Assembly (NCBI GenBank): GCA_963781195.1
Contig: CAWAEZ010000002.1
Span: 248,001 to 312,000 of the forward strand
DNA length: 64,000 nt
Origin: JAJPKK01 sp963781195
GTDB taxonomy: Bacteria > Pseudomonadota > Alphaproteobacteria > Rhizobiales > Xanthobacteraceae
Reading direction: 5' to 3'
Position numbers and translations under genes: made by a program. This document shows, one piece after another, positions 44,744 through 52,804 of this stretch. Position 1 is the stretch's first letter. Every line of letters starts with the position of its first letter. The notes under the pieces are model-generated. The model was not told the origin of the DNA and ran no database searches. It saw nothing but the letters and a program-made list of their open reading frames with translations.

Positions 44744-46219
44744 ATGGGACCTGCCGCCTCTGCGAAGAAGTTGGGGCCGATGCAGTCCGGCGCGGTCGGC
44801 GCGGCTGTCACGACCGACATCCCGGCCCGGCTGGACCGGCTGCCCTGGACCCGATTCCATGTCCTCATCGTGGTTGCGCTCGGCGTGACCTGGGTTCTCG
44901 ATGGGCTCGAGGTCACGATCGTCGGCGCGATCGGTCCGGTGCTGCAGAACACCGCGACGCTGGGGCTGACCGCTCAGGACATCGGCGCCGCCGCTTCGGC
45001 CTACGTCGTGGGCGCGGTGTGCGGCGCGCTGGTGTTCGGCTGGTTGACCGACCGCTTCGGCCGCAGGCTGGTGTTCTATCTCACTCTGCTCGTCTATCTC
45101 GCCGGCGTGCTGCTCACGGCGACGTCCTGGAGCTTCTGGAGCTTTGCGGTTTTCCGGACCATTACCGGCTTCGGTATCGGCGGGGAATACGCCGCGATCA
45201 ATTCGGCGATCGACGAGCTCATTCCTGCCCGCTATCGCGGACGCGTCGATCTCATTGTCAATGGCAGCTTCTGGCTGGGCGCCGCCGTCGGATCCGGGGC
45301 CTCGCTGCTGTTTCTCGATCCCAACCTGCTCCCGGTGGACCTCGGCTGGCGTTTGGCATTTGCAATCGGCGGGGTTATGGGGCTCGGCATCATCCTGCTT
45401 CGCGGCTTCGTTCCGGAAAGTCCGCGATGGCTCGTCACGCACGGCTGGAAGAGCCAGGCCGACGGCGCGATGCGGGAGATCGAGGAGCGCGTCCGCGCCG
45501 ACGCCGGCGTAGCGCTGCCCCCGGCTGAAGGGACCCTCACCGTGCATCCGCGCCGCAGCTTCGGGATCGTGCCGATTCTAGGCGCCATGCTGGGAAGCTA
45601 TCGGTCACGCAGTCTTCTGGCATTGACCCTGATGACGGCGCAGGCATTCCTGTTCAATGCAGTCTTCTTCTCCTACGGACTCGTGCTCACGACGTTTCAC
45701 GGCGTCTCCGAACGCACCACCGGCATCTATCTGCTGCCGCTCGCAGTTAGCAATTTCCTCGGGCCGGTCCTGCTGGGGCCGCTATTCGATACCGTCGGCC
45801 GCCGCAAGATGATCGCCGGCACGTATGGTGTGGCCGGGGTCTTGTTGACCGTTACCGCGATCCTGCTCGCCTTCGACGCCTTCACGGCCTGGACCCAGAC
45901 CGCCGCGTGGATCGTGATCTTCTTCTTCGCATCCGCGGCGGCGAGTTCCGCTTATCTGACGGTCAGCGAGATTTTCCCGCTCGAGGCGCGAGCGCTGGCG
46001 ATCGCCATCTTTTATGCCCTCGGCACTGCGATCGGCGGTGTCACCGGGCCTTTGCTGTTCGGCTATCTCATCGGCACCGGTTCCATTGGCGCGGTTGCCG
46101 TCGGCTATGGGATCGCGGCCGTCTTGATGCTGATCGCGACCGTTGTGGAACTCGCATGCGGAATAGATGCCGAGCAGCGTTCCCTCGAAAGCATCACCGC
46201 GCCGCTCTCCGCAGGCTGA
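44744..46219 (+). CDS. MFS transporter, sugar porter-like
   Basis: A 491-residue major facilitator of the sugar/metabolite:proton symporter type. Motifs are GWLTDRFGRRLVFYLTL after helix 2, a family PESPRWL in FVPESPRWLVTHG, and FDTVGRRKMIAGTYG in the second half; GFGIGGEYAAINSAIDEL is typical of the SP/MHS branch. A perfect EcfG promoter lies 30 bp upstream, so it may move an osmolyte or carbon source under stress. ATG 44744 is used; ATG 44780 is possible. Confidence 0.9.
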   Translation: MGPAASAKKLGPMQSGAVGAAVTTDIPARLDRLPWTRFHVLIVVALGVTWVLDGLEVTIVGAIGPVLQNTATLGLTAQDIGAAASAYVVGAVCGALVFGWLTDRFGRRLVFYLTLLVYLAGVLLTATSWSFWSFAVFRTITGFGIGGEYAAINSAIDELIPARYRGRVDLIVNGSFWLGAAVGSGASLLFLDPNLLPVDLGWRLAFAIGGVMGLGIILLRGFVPESPRWLVTHGWKSQADGAMREIEERVRADAGVALPPAEGTLTVHPRRSFGIVPILGAMLGSYRSRSLLALTLMTAQAFLFNAVFFSYGLVLTTFHGVSERTTGIYLLPLAVSNFLGPVLLGPLFDTVGRRKMIAGTYGVAGVLLTVTAILLAFDAFTAWTQTAAWIVIFFFASAAASSAYLTVSEIFPLEARALAIAIFYALGTAIGGVTGPLLFGYLIGTGSIGAVAVGYGIAAVLMLIATVVELACGIDAEQRSLESITAPLSAG

Positions 46220-46273
46220 CCAGCGGTCTCGCACTCTGGCCGCCCACAATTCTGCGCTGCCGGCCGATTTAAT

Positions 46274-46299
46274 GGAACCGATGTGAAACGATCGCGGTT
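46274..46299 (+). promoter_or_regulatory. EcfG-like promoter, one mismatch
   Basis: GGAAC (46274-46278), 17 nt, GGTT (46296-46299), 33 bp upstream of the PRC-barrel gene at 46333. The spacing to the gene mirrors the other two PRC-barrel genes. Confidence 0.6.
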
Positions 46300-46332
46300 G
46301 CCTCGCGGACTGCACACGGAAGAGGTGAGCTC

Positions 46333-46848
46333 ATGCGCACGTTCGTCGCGTCCATGGCGGCGCTGATCGCGGTCGCGCTCGTCGCCACGCTTTCCCTCAG
46401 AGCGCAGGAATCCACAAAAGCTCAGGAATCCGTCAAGCCTCAGACATCCGGGTCGGCAACGCCGGAGCAACATGAACGGCCGCCGCGCGCGGAAAACGGT
46501 GGCGAACCCGCCTTGACGGTGCTCGACCACCATGAGGTTCACGGCGTGCTCGGGAAAGACGTGCAGAGCGCGGCCGAGGAGAAGATGGGACGGGTGGTGG
46601 ACGTGGTCGTGGACCAGAACGGACAGGTGAGGGCCGCGGTGATCGATTTTGGCGGGTTCCTCGGTTTGGGAAGCCGAAAGATCGCGGTGGCGTGGAACGC
46701 GCTGCGGTTTCCCGGCGACAAGCAGCCCGATCACATCACCCTGGAACTCACCCGCGATCAAGTGCGTGCCACCCCGGAGTACAAGGAGGACAAGCCGGTC
46801 GTCGTCCTCGGTTTGCTGGGTAGCCTGCAGACGCTTCCGTCCCTGTGA
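46333..46848 (+). CDS. exported PRC-barrel domain protein
   Basis: A 171-residue exported protein: signal peptide (SMAALIAVALVATLSLRAQ), a Gln/Lys/Pro-rich linker (~25-65), then a PRC-barrel (~70-150: VHGVLGKDVQSAAEEKMGRV, then DFGGFLGLGSRKIAVAWNAL). It is related in layout to the exported PRC-barrel protein at 939. Its stop overlaps the GTG start of the next MFS gene by four bases, so the two are probably translated together. An EcfG-like site precedes it. Confidence 0.9.
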   Translation: MRTFVASMAALIAVALVATLSLRAQESTKAQESVKPQTSGSATPEQHERPPRAENGGEPALTVLDHHEVHGVLGKDVQSAAEEKMGRVVDVVVDQNGQVRAAVIDFGGFLGLGSRKIAVAWNALRFPGDKQPDHITLELTRDQVRATPEYKEDKPVVVLGLLGSLQTLPSL

Positions 46849-48236
46849 TCGGACTGCGATCGCGGAACGGGCAGCGGTCGGACCGCAAGCCCGCGGCGGC
46901 CGTTGATCCGGCGGGACCGCGGTCGGCGAGCCCTCATCCCTCGCAACGCAGCTTGCGCGGCCTCGACTGGTTCATCTTCTTTGTCGCCGACGTGCAGACC
47001 GGCTTTGGGCCGTTCGTCTCGGTGTATCTGACGACCCAGAAATGGACTCAGGTCGACATCGGCCTCGTGCTTACGGTGCGGGGCCTCGTGGCGCTGGTGG
47101 GACAGGTGCCCGGTGGCATGGCCGTCGACGCCATAAGGTCGGAACGGCTGGCGGCGGGATTGGCGATTTCCGCGATCGCCATAAGCGCGCTGATCCTCGC
47201 ACTGTGGCCGATCCAGCCGATCGTGCTCGCCGCCTCGGTTTTGCAGCCTGCCGCGAGTTGCGTGCTGGGGCCGGCAATCGCGGCCATCAGCCTCGGACTC
47301 GTGGGTCATGCGGCGGTCGGCGAGCGTCTGGGGCGGAACGCCCGGTTCGCCTCGATCGGCAGCGGCCTCGCCGCCGCGGCGATGGGAGCGTGCGGACATT
47401 TCCTCTCGGCGCGGGCGGTGTTCTTCATCACCGCCGTGCTTCTGGTCCCCGCGCTGGTGGCGCTCCGCTATGTTTCCCCGCGGGAGGTCGATCCCGAGTC
47501 GGCCCATGGTGGCCCGGCGACGCCTGCGGCAGCGGCGGAGGGCAGCTCCGCCGTGCTCAAAAACCGCCCGCTGTTGATGTTCGCCGGCTGCATCATGCTG
47601 TTCCACTTGGCGAATGCGGCGATGCTGCCGCTGATGGGCAGCGTGCTGACGATGCGATCGAGCGCGTGGGCCACCGTGTTGATCGCGGCCTGCATCGTGG
47701 CGCCCCAAATCGTCGTCGCCACATTCGCGGCGTGGGTCGGTCGGATGGCCGGTGTTTGGGGCCGCAGGCCGCTGCTCCTGATCGCCTTCGCCACCCTGCC
47801 GGTGCGTGGAATTCTGTTTGCCCTGGTGGCCAACCCCTATGCATTGGTCGCGGTGCAGCTCCTCGACGGGGTTGCAGGCGCTGTGCTCGCGGTCGTCGTC
47901 ACGCTCGTGGTCGTCGACCTGACGCGAGGCACCGGCCATTTCAATTTGGGCCAGGGTCTGGTCGGCACAGGCATGGGCATCGGCGCGGCGCTGAGCACGA
48001 CGTTTGCCGGCTACCTCGCTGATCGGTTCGGCAGCAGCATCGCCTTCGCCGGCTTGGCAGCGGTCGCCGTCGTCGCGCTGGTCGCCGTGTGGGCGGTGGT
48101 CAAGGAAACCAAGCCACCCGGCGCCGGGGATCCCGCGCCGGCCCCGCCCCGGCGGGAGCGTCCGGCGCTCGTGGCCCCTGGCATGCCGCCGCACGGCGAA
48201 CGGCGCACCGAATGGGTTAGCTCCGCTCCATCGTGA
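46845..48236 (+). CDS. MFS transporter
   Basis: A 463-residue major facilitator with about twelve helices, after an unstructured N-terminus of ~35 residues. SLRGLDWFIFFVADVQTGFG starts helix 1. The second half has YLADRFGSSIAFAGLAAVAV, and a Pro-rich tail follows (APAPPRRERPALVAPG). It resembles uncharacterised permeases common in soil alphaproteobacteria. Its GTG start (46845) overlaps the stop of the exported PRC-barrel gene by four bases, an unusual pairing that may link a periplasmic module to this carrier. Confidence 0.88.
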   Translation: MIGLRSRNGQRSDRKPAAAVDPAGPRSASPHPSQRSLRGLDWFIFFVADVQTGFGPFVSVYLTTQKWTQVDIGLVLTVRGLVALVGQVPGGMAVDAIRSERLAAGLAISAIAISALILALWPIQPIVLAASVLQPAASCVLGPAIAAISLGLVGHAAVGERLGRNARFASIGSGLAAAAMGACGHFLSARAVFFITAVLLVPALVALRYVSPREVDPESAHGGPATPAAAAEGSSAVLKNRPLLMFAGCIMLFHLANAAMLPLMGSVLTMRSSAWATVLIAACIVAPQIVVATFAAWVGRMAGVWGRRPLLLIAFATLPVRGILFALVANPYALVAVQLLDGVAGAVLAVVVTLVVVDLTRGTGHFNLGQGLVGTGMGIGAALSTTFAGYLADRFGSSIAFAGLAAVAVVALVAVWAVVKETKPPGAGDPAPAPPRRERPALVAPGMPPHGERRTEWVSSAPS

Positions 48237-48317
48237 AGGGCTCCGTAAAATGCGCCATCAGCCATGCATTGCGTGGGCTTTCGGCGCTCCCCCTATCGCT
48301 TTGCGTATTCCGGCACC

Positions 48318-48342
48318 GGAACGAATCTGCGGCTGAGGCGTC
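48318..48342 (+). promoter_or_regulatory. EcfG-like promoter, one mismatch
   Basis: GGAAC (48318-48322), 16 nt, CGTC (48339-48342), 137 bp upstream of the ABC transporter gene. Confidence 0.35.
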
Positions 48343-48371
48343 GACAAGCGAACCTTCACGACAGCACCTTT

Positions 48372-48399
48372 CGGCACCCAGGACGCTTACGGCACCCAG
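48372..48399. repeat. short direct repeat, period 18
   Basis: CGGCACCCAG occurs at 48372 and 48390 in the gap before the ABC transporter gene. Confidence 0.5.
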
Positions 48400-48479
48400 C
48401 ACGATTGAGGGGCCCGATCATCTTCGACGCGATGGGCGCCCGGTTGCGGCAGGTTCGTGATCAAACATCAGGACATCCC

Positions 48480-50291
48480 ATGGCGAATGTGGCCGCGAGC
48501 GAAGCAGCGCCCCAGTATGTTGCACAGGATCCCGATGACCTCAGTCGTTATCGCAGGCATCCCTTGGGTTTCGTGTTCCGCTTCGTGCGCCGGCGATGGA
48601 TCGCCCACACAACGATTTTGATTGCGGTGCTTGCCGCGGTGGGGTGTTCCATCACCACCCAATATGGCGTCAAGCTCCTCGTCGACGTGCTCTCGAACAA
48701 GGCAGGCGAAGGCCTATGGGGTGCCTTCATCCTGCTGGCTTCGCTGATCGCGGCCGATAACTTGTTGTGGCGGGTTGCGAGCCTGATCGCTAGCTTCTCC
48801 TTCGTCAGCGTCACCGGCGATCTGCGGCGAGAACTGTTTCGGTATCTCACCGGCCACGCGCCGAGTTATTTCGCCGAGCGGCTGCCCGGGACGCTCGCAA
48901 GCCGGGTGTCGGCGACGTCGAACGCCGTGTTCACCACGGAGAACATGTTCGTCTGGAACGTGTTGCCGCCGTGCGCCGCGACGATCGCCGCGATGGCGCT
49001 GCTCGCCACCGTCAACATACCCATGACCATCACGCTGGCTTTCGTGTCGGGCATCATGGTGGCGATGATGTTCCGGCTGGCGGCCGCCGGCCGACCGCTG
49101 CACCACGAGTTCGCCGACAAGGCGGCGGCGGTGGACGGTGAGATGGTCGACGTCGTCAGCAATATGGCCCTGGTCCGCGCCTTCTGCGGGACCGCTCACG
49201 AGCACTGCCGCTTCGACTCCGTCGTCGCCCGCGAAATGACGGCCCGGCGATCGAGCCTGCTTTATCTCGAGCGGCTCCGCCTGCTGCACGCCTCCGTCAT
49301 CGTCGTTCTCATGCTCGGTTTGCTGGCGTGGGCGCTCGATCTGTGGAAGCAGGGCGCGGCGACCACCGGGGACGTCGTGCTGGTGTGCACCCTGGGATTG
49401 TCGGTGCTTCACGCGACGCGCGACCTCGCGATCGCGCTGGTCGACGTCACCCAGCATCTGGCGCGGCTGTCCGAGGCGCTCGGCACAGTGCTGGTGCCGC
49501 ACGCCTTGCAGGACCACCCGGAAGCCGTGACGCTCGTTAAATCCGGCTCGGCTATCTCGTTCGAAAACATATCGTTTCGATACCCCGACGGGCATGGGGT
49601 GTTCGAGGGCCTCACCCTTGCGCTCCAGCCGGGACAGCGGGTGGGACTCGTCGGACCGTCAGGGGGTGGGAAATCGACCCTGTTCACCGTGCTGCAGCGG
49701 TATTACGACCTGGCGGCAGGACGCATCCTGATCGATGATCAGGATATCGCACGGGTGACCCAGCAGAGCTTGCGCGAAGCCATTGCCGTGGTGCCGCAGG
49801 ACATCTCGCTGTTCCACCGCACGGTCATGGAGAACATCCGCTACGGGCGCCCCGCCGCGACGGACGAGGAGGTCCGTGCGGCAGCGACGGCGGCGAGCTG
49901 CCTGGACTTCGTCGAGCGGTTGCCGCAGGGATTTTCCACCATCGTCGGGGACCGCGGCGTCAAGCTGTCCGGCGGCCAACGCCAGCGGATCGCAATCGCG
50001 CGTGCGTTCCTCAAGAACGCGCCCATCCTTCTGCTCGACGAGGCAACCTCGGCCTTGGACGGCGAATCCGAAGAGGCGATTCAGAGCGCTCTCTCCCGGC
50101 TGATGCGGGGCCGCACCGTGCTCGCGATCGCGCACCGGCTGTCGACCCTGCGCGAATTCGATCGCATCGTCGTGCTGGCGGCGGGCCGCGTCATCGAGGA
50201 CGGCTCACCAGATCAGTTGCTCGGCCGCGACGGTGCATATCGCAGCCTGATCACGCGCGAGCTCAGTGCGTTCGGTAGGCGGGCGGCCTGA
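48480..50291 (+). CDS. ABC transporter, fused membrane and ATPase domains
   Basis: A 603-residue ABCB-type half-transporter with six transmembrane helices (~40-310) and an ATPase domain: Walker A GPSGGGKST, signature LSGGQRQRIAIARAF, Walker B ILLLDEATSALDG, switch His in IAHRLSTL. It forms a homodimeric exporter; the substrate is unknown. It differs clearly from the exporter at 28511. ATG 48480 has AGGA 6 nt upstream; the frame extends to 48264 without family sequence. An EcfG-like site lies at 48318. Confidence 0.93.
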   Translation: MANVAASEAAPQYVAQDPDDLSRYRRHPLGFVFRFVRRRWIAHTTILIAVLAAVGCSITTQYGVKLLVDVLSNKAGEGLWGAFILLASLIAADNLLWRVASLIASFSFVSVTGDLRRELFRYLTGHAPSYFAERLPGTLASRVSATSNAVFTTENMFVWNVLPPCAATIAAMALLATVNIPMTITLAFVSGIMVAMMFRLAAAGRPLHHEFADKAAAVDGEMVDVVSNMALVRAFCGTAHEHCRFDSVVAREMTARRSSLLYLERLRLLHASVIVVLMLGLLAWALDLWKQGAATTGDVVLVCTLGLSVLHATRDLAIALVDVTQHLARLSEALGTVLVPHALQDHPEAVTLVKSGSAISFENISFRYPDGHGVFEGLTLALQPGQRVGLVGPSGGGKSTLFTVLQRYYDLAAGRILIDDQDIARVTQQSLREAIAVVPQDISLFHRTVMENIRYGRPAATDEEVRAAATAASCLDFVERLPQGFSTIVGDRGVKLSGGQRQRIAIARAFLKNAPILLLDEATSALDGESEEAIQSALSRLMRGRTVLAIAHRLSTLREFDRIVVLAAGRVIEDGSPDQLLGRDGAYRSLITRELSAFGRRAA

Positions 50292-50341
50292 GTAAGACAC
50301 ACCTTTTGCAGGCGCGATCCGTGCGACCGCGCGGTATCGGG

Positions 50342-50367
50342 GGAACACATCGATAGGCATCAACGTT
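50342..50367 (+). promoter_or_regulatory. EcfG-type promoter, perfect match
   Basis: GGAAC (50342-50346), 17 nt, CGTT (50364-50367), 32 bp upstream of the small secreted protein gene at 50400. Confidence 0.8.
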
Positions 50368-50399
50368 TCGTGCGTACTGCAACAAGCTGGAGGCCAGTC

Positions 50400-50657
50400 A
50401 TGATGAAGTCAATCGTCGCCGCTGCGGTGTTGTCGGTCGTTGGTTTGACCGTCGCGAACGCGCAGGAGCGGACCATCGTCGAAGAACATCCCGCGATCAC
50501 GATACCGCTGCCGGGCGTGGCAGTCGAGAAGCGCGAAGCTCCGGTCGTCGAGCGTCGCGAGGTCGAGACGACCGGGCGCGGCGGCTGCGACTCCAAGACG
50601 GTGCGCCGGGACGGCCCGGAAGGATCGACCACGGTGAAGAAGGAGCGGTGCGACTAA
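50400..50657 (+). CDS. small exported hypothetical protein, stress-induced
   Basis: An 85-residue protein with a clear signal peptide (MMKSIVAAAVLSVVGLTVA, cleavage near ANAQE). The mature part is ~60 residues, charged, with two Cys (GGCDSKTV and the C-terminal ERCD) that could form a disulfide. I recognise no family. GGAGG lies about 6 nt upstream of the start, and a perfect EcfG promoter lies 32 bp upstream. The next gene (DUF6496) may be cotranscribed past a hairpin at 50666. Confidence 0.75.
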   Translation: MMKSIVAAAVLSVVGLTVANAQERTIVEEHPAITIPLPGVAVEKREAPVVERREVETTGRGGCDSKTVRRDGPEGSTTVKKERCD

Positions 50658-50665
50658 CGAGATCA

Positions 50666-50694
50666 GGCGCGCTCGCCTGCTCGGCGGGCGCGCC
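50666..50694 (+). terminator. strong hairpin, possible attenuator
   Basis: GGCGCGC (50666-50672) and GCGCGCC (50688-50694) enclose an inner CGCC/GGCG stem. There is no T-tract. It may reduce readthrough into the DUF6496 gene. Confidence 0.4.
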
Positions 50695-50724
50695 TTCGGC
50701 GTCCAAATATTCAAGGAGGCTTTG

Positions 50725-51204
50725 ATGGCCAAGACGAGTTCACGCCAACGCAAGACCACCGGCCGGGTCATGCATGAATTCAAGCATGGGGAGCTCGAGA
50801 GCGGCCCGGCCGGCAAAGGCGGGAAGGTGAAAAGTCGCCGTCAGGCCATTGCCATCGCGCTCAACGAAGCCGGCGCCTCGAAATACCAGAGCCGTGCGGC
50901 AAATCGGAAGAACCAGGCCAAGACCCAAAGCAAAGAAGCGCGCGGAAAAACTGCGCAGCAGGAGCGGGAGGGCAAATCCCACGTCGGTGCGAGCGGTCGG
51001 CGTGAAAGCAGCGGCGGTGCGATGAGGGCTCCGCGCAAGACGACCGCCGTCAAGACAACGGCTCGCAAGACGACCGCGCCAAAGTCCGGCGCGCGCAAGA
51101 CGACTGCGTCGACCGGGCGCAAGTCGCCTGCGCGGAAGGCGTCTGCTGCGAGGAAGACCGTGGGCCGTACGTCTTCAAGGGCTGCGCCTAAGTCACGCAA
51201 ATAG
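50725..51204 (+). CDS. DUF6496 protein with histone-H1-like tail
   Basis: A 159-residue very basic protein. Residues ~1-55 match DUF6496 (GRVMHEFKHGELESGPAGKG, then KSRRQAIAIALNEAGASKY). From ~95 the sequence is a Lys/Ala/Thr/Arg-rich tail of KTTA-type repeats (TTAVKTTARKTTAPKSGARK), as in histone H1 and bacterial H1-like proteins. It probably binds DNA or RNA and may compact the nucleoid under stress (inference). It lies behind the EcfG-controlled small gene, and a strong intrinsic terminator follows (51225). Confidence 0.85.
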   Translation: MAKTSSRQRKTTGRVMHEFKHGELESGPAGKGGKVKSRRQAIAIALNEAGASKYQSRAANRKNQAKTQSKEARGKTAQQEREGKSHVGASGRRESSGGAMRAPRKTTAVKTTARKTTAPKSGARKTTASTGRKSPARKASAARKTVGRTSSRAAPKSRK

Positions 51205-51224
51205 CCAACCATATCAGTGGCGAT

Positions 51225-51257
51225 GATGGCCGGGATTTCCCGGCCATCCGCATTTTT
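51225..51257 (+). terminator. intrinsic terminator
   Basis: A perfect 10-bp stem GATGGCCGGG/CCCGGCCATC with loop ATTT, followed by CGCATTTTT. It ends the DUF6496 transcript, and the converging glycine-rich gene stops 8 bp beyond. Confidence 0.85.
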
Positions 51258-51264
51258 GGACGGC

Positions 51265-51849
51265 TCAGCAGCCTGATGCCGATCCCGTGCCTGTCGTGCT
51301 GGGATTCTCGCTCAGTCCGGATGTTCCACCGACCCGGCTCTGGCCGAGCCCGGTGGTCGCACTGAGGTTATTCTGGCCGGGAAGATTTTCCGAGCCGAGA
51401 TTGTTCTGCCCCAAGCCGTTCGCCGACCCGGATTCCGGCGATCCGAGGTTGTTGCTCGTGCCCTGGTTGTTTGGATTGAGCGAGTTCGGCGTTTTCGCCA
51501 ATCCCTGTGCCGAACCGGTGGTCGAGGACAGCGAACCATTGGCGCATCCCGGACGGTTCGCGAGGCCCGGGGTCGTCGAGTTGGCGCCGAGCCCGGTGGG
51601 ACTTCCCGGGGCTCCCGGTGTCGTAAGACCGCCGCCTGGGGTGCCGGTTCCGGAAAGCCCGCCCGGGCTTGCCGTGCCGCCCACTCCGCCGGCTGCGGCA
51701 CCACCCGCTCCGCCGGCCGCGCCACCCCCCGCCCCGCCGGCGCCGCCGCCGCCACCACCACCGGCGGCAAACGCCATAGCCGTCGCTCCCACCAGGAACG
51801 CAGCCGTCGCCAGGGTCACGCTCGACCTGTTCTTCATTTTGTTCTCCAT
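51265..51849 (-). CDS. exported glycine-rich low-complexity protein
   Basis: A 194-residue exported protein: signal peptide (~5-30, ending AMAFAA), then a poly-Gly/Ala block (GGGGGGGAGGAGGGAAGGAG), a Pro/Gly/Thr region and a C-terminal Asn/Leu/Gly-rich region with NNLGS/GLGQNN-type near-repeats. Two Cys (GCANGS and the last residue) might crosslink. It has no known domain and is probably a secreted or envelope structural protein. AGGA lies 7 nt upstream of ATG 51849. Confidence 0.75.
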   Translation of the reverse strand: MENKMKNRSSVTLATAAFLVGATAMAFAAGGGGGGGAGGAGGGAAGGAGGAAAGGVGGTASPGGLSGTGTPGGGLTTPGAPGSPTGLGANSTTPGLANRPGCANGSLSSTTGSAQGLAKTPNSLNPNNQGTSNNLGSPESGSANGLGQNNLGSENLPGQNNLSATTGLGQSRVGGTSGLSENPSTTGTGSASGC

Positions 51850-52031
51850 TTCTGATCCTGCCTTGCTCGAGCCTCGACGGACAACGCCCGGAGTGCTGGC
51901 GAGTTGCCAGAGCAGGCGTCGGGTGCTCACCCGAATCCGGGAATCAGGGGCGCGCGTCGGCAAAATCGAAGCGGCGCGGAACCATCGGCCGCGCCGCGGC
52001 TTGTCGTGCACACGATCATGAGGAGGACCTG

Positions 52032-52247
52032 ATGGGCAGCACCACGGATAAAATTTCCGGTACCGCGAACGAAGCCATCGGCAAGGCGAAGCAGGGTATT
52101 GGCAAGGCGGTCGGTTCCGACAAGCTTCAGGGCGAAGGGGCCGCACAGGAACTGAAGGGCGACGCGCAGAAGGCGACAGGCGACGCCAAATCGGCTGTCA
52201 AGGACGCCGCAAACAAGGCGTCTGATTTCGTTAACAGAAAACTCTAA
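52032..52247 (+). CDS. CsbD family stress protein
   Basis: A 71-residue CsbD-like protein, a small hydrophilic, Lys/Ala/Asp-rich family induced by general stress in many bacteria. Hallmarks are KISGTANEAIGKAKQGIGKA and the helix with QGEGAAQELKGDAQKATGDA. AGGAGG lies 6 nt upstream. GGAAC occurs at 51978 but the -10 (CTTG) does not fit EcfG well. It ends at a strong UUCG-type terminator. Confidence 0.93.
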   Translation: MGSTTDKISGTANEAIGKAKQGIGKAVGSDKLQGEGAAQELKGDAQKATGDAKSAVKDAANKASDFVNRKL

Positions 52248-52270
52248 GTCGCCCGTGTTCGTACTGGATC

Positions 52271-52300
52271 CCGAGGCCGTTCGCGGCCTCGGTTTTTTTT
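52271..52300 (+). terminator. intrinsic terminator with UUCG loop
   Basis: Stem CCGAGGCCG/CGGCCTCGG with tetraloop TTCG (52280-52283), then eight T. One of the strongest terminators in the window. Confidence 0.95.
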
Positions 52301-52662
52301 GGCCTTTTCCCAAAGGTACGCGCGGCAGCGGGGTCGGAGCGCGGATCTCGGCAGAACGGCGACAACTCGAAACCACGGGACAGGGTTGCGGAACCCAGGG
52401 CGTGCCGATGCAAACAACGCTACGAAATCGGTTTCCCCCACCCGACGCAGTCGAGAACTGCATTAGGCATCGGCGGTACGATCGTAGCTCCCGGCTAGGC
52501 CCTTGAGCGCCGTCAACTTGGGGAACGCTTTCTTCAAAGTGCGCCAGGTCGCGCAAAGGTTCCGCCTCCAATGCGCGCCGTGGCACGGAAGGGGGAAAGG
52601 GTTCCGCCTCGCTCGTCCGCCCCCTGCTGCGCCGCAAAGGCCAACAATCTTTCGATTCCAGA

Positions 52663-52687
52663 GGAACCAATCTCGGCGCAAAGCGTT
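52663..52687 (+). promoter_or_regulatory. EcfG-type promoter, perfect match
   Basis: GGAAC (52663-52667), 16 nt, CGTT (52684-52687), 117 bp upstream of the poly-HAMP kinase start and reading toward it. Confidence 0.7.
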
Positions 52688-52804
52688 TCGGGCTGGATAG
52701 TGCTGTCGCAGCACGTCGCCGCCCGGCCGCGGGGATGCTCTTCAGAGGCGGCCGTGGGGGAGGGGAGCGTAACGCTTCTAGGCGGAAAGCTGGGCGGAGG
52801 GATC

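Larger units (their letters stand above)
52248..52804. other. gap with terminator and kinase promoter
   Basis: 557 bases: the CsbD terminator (52271-52300), an EcfG promoter (52663-52687) and a GGCGGAGGG ribosome-binding region just before the kinase start. No gene is convincing; short frames here are not protein-like. Confidence 0.5.

Noticed and set aside
51978..52004. EcfG promoter upstream of csbD
   Set aside because: GGAAC is present but the -10 region at N17 reads CTTG, two or more mismatches from CGTT, so it was not called.
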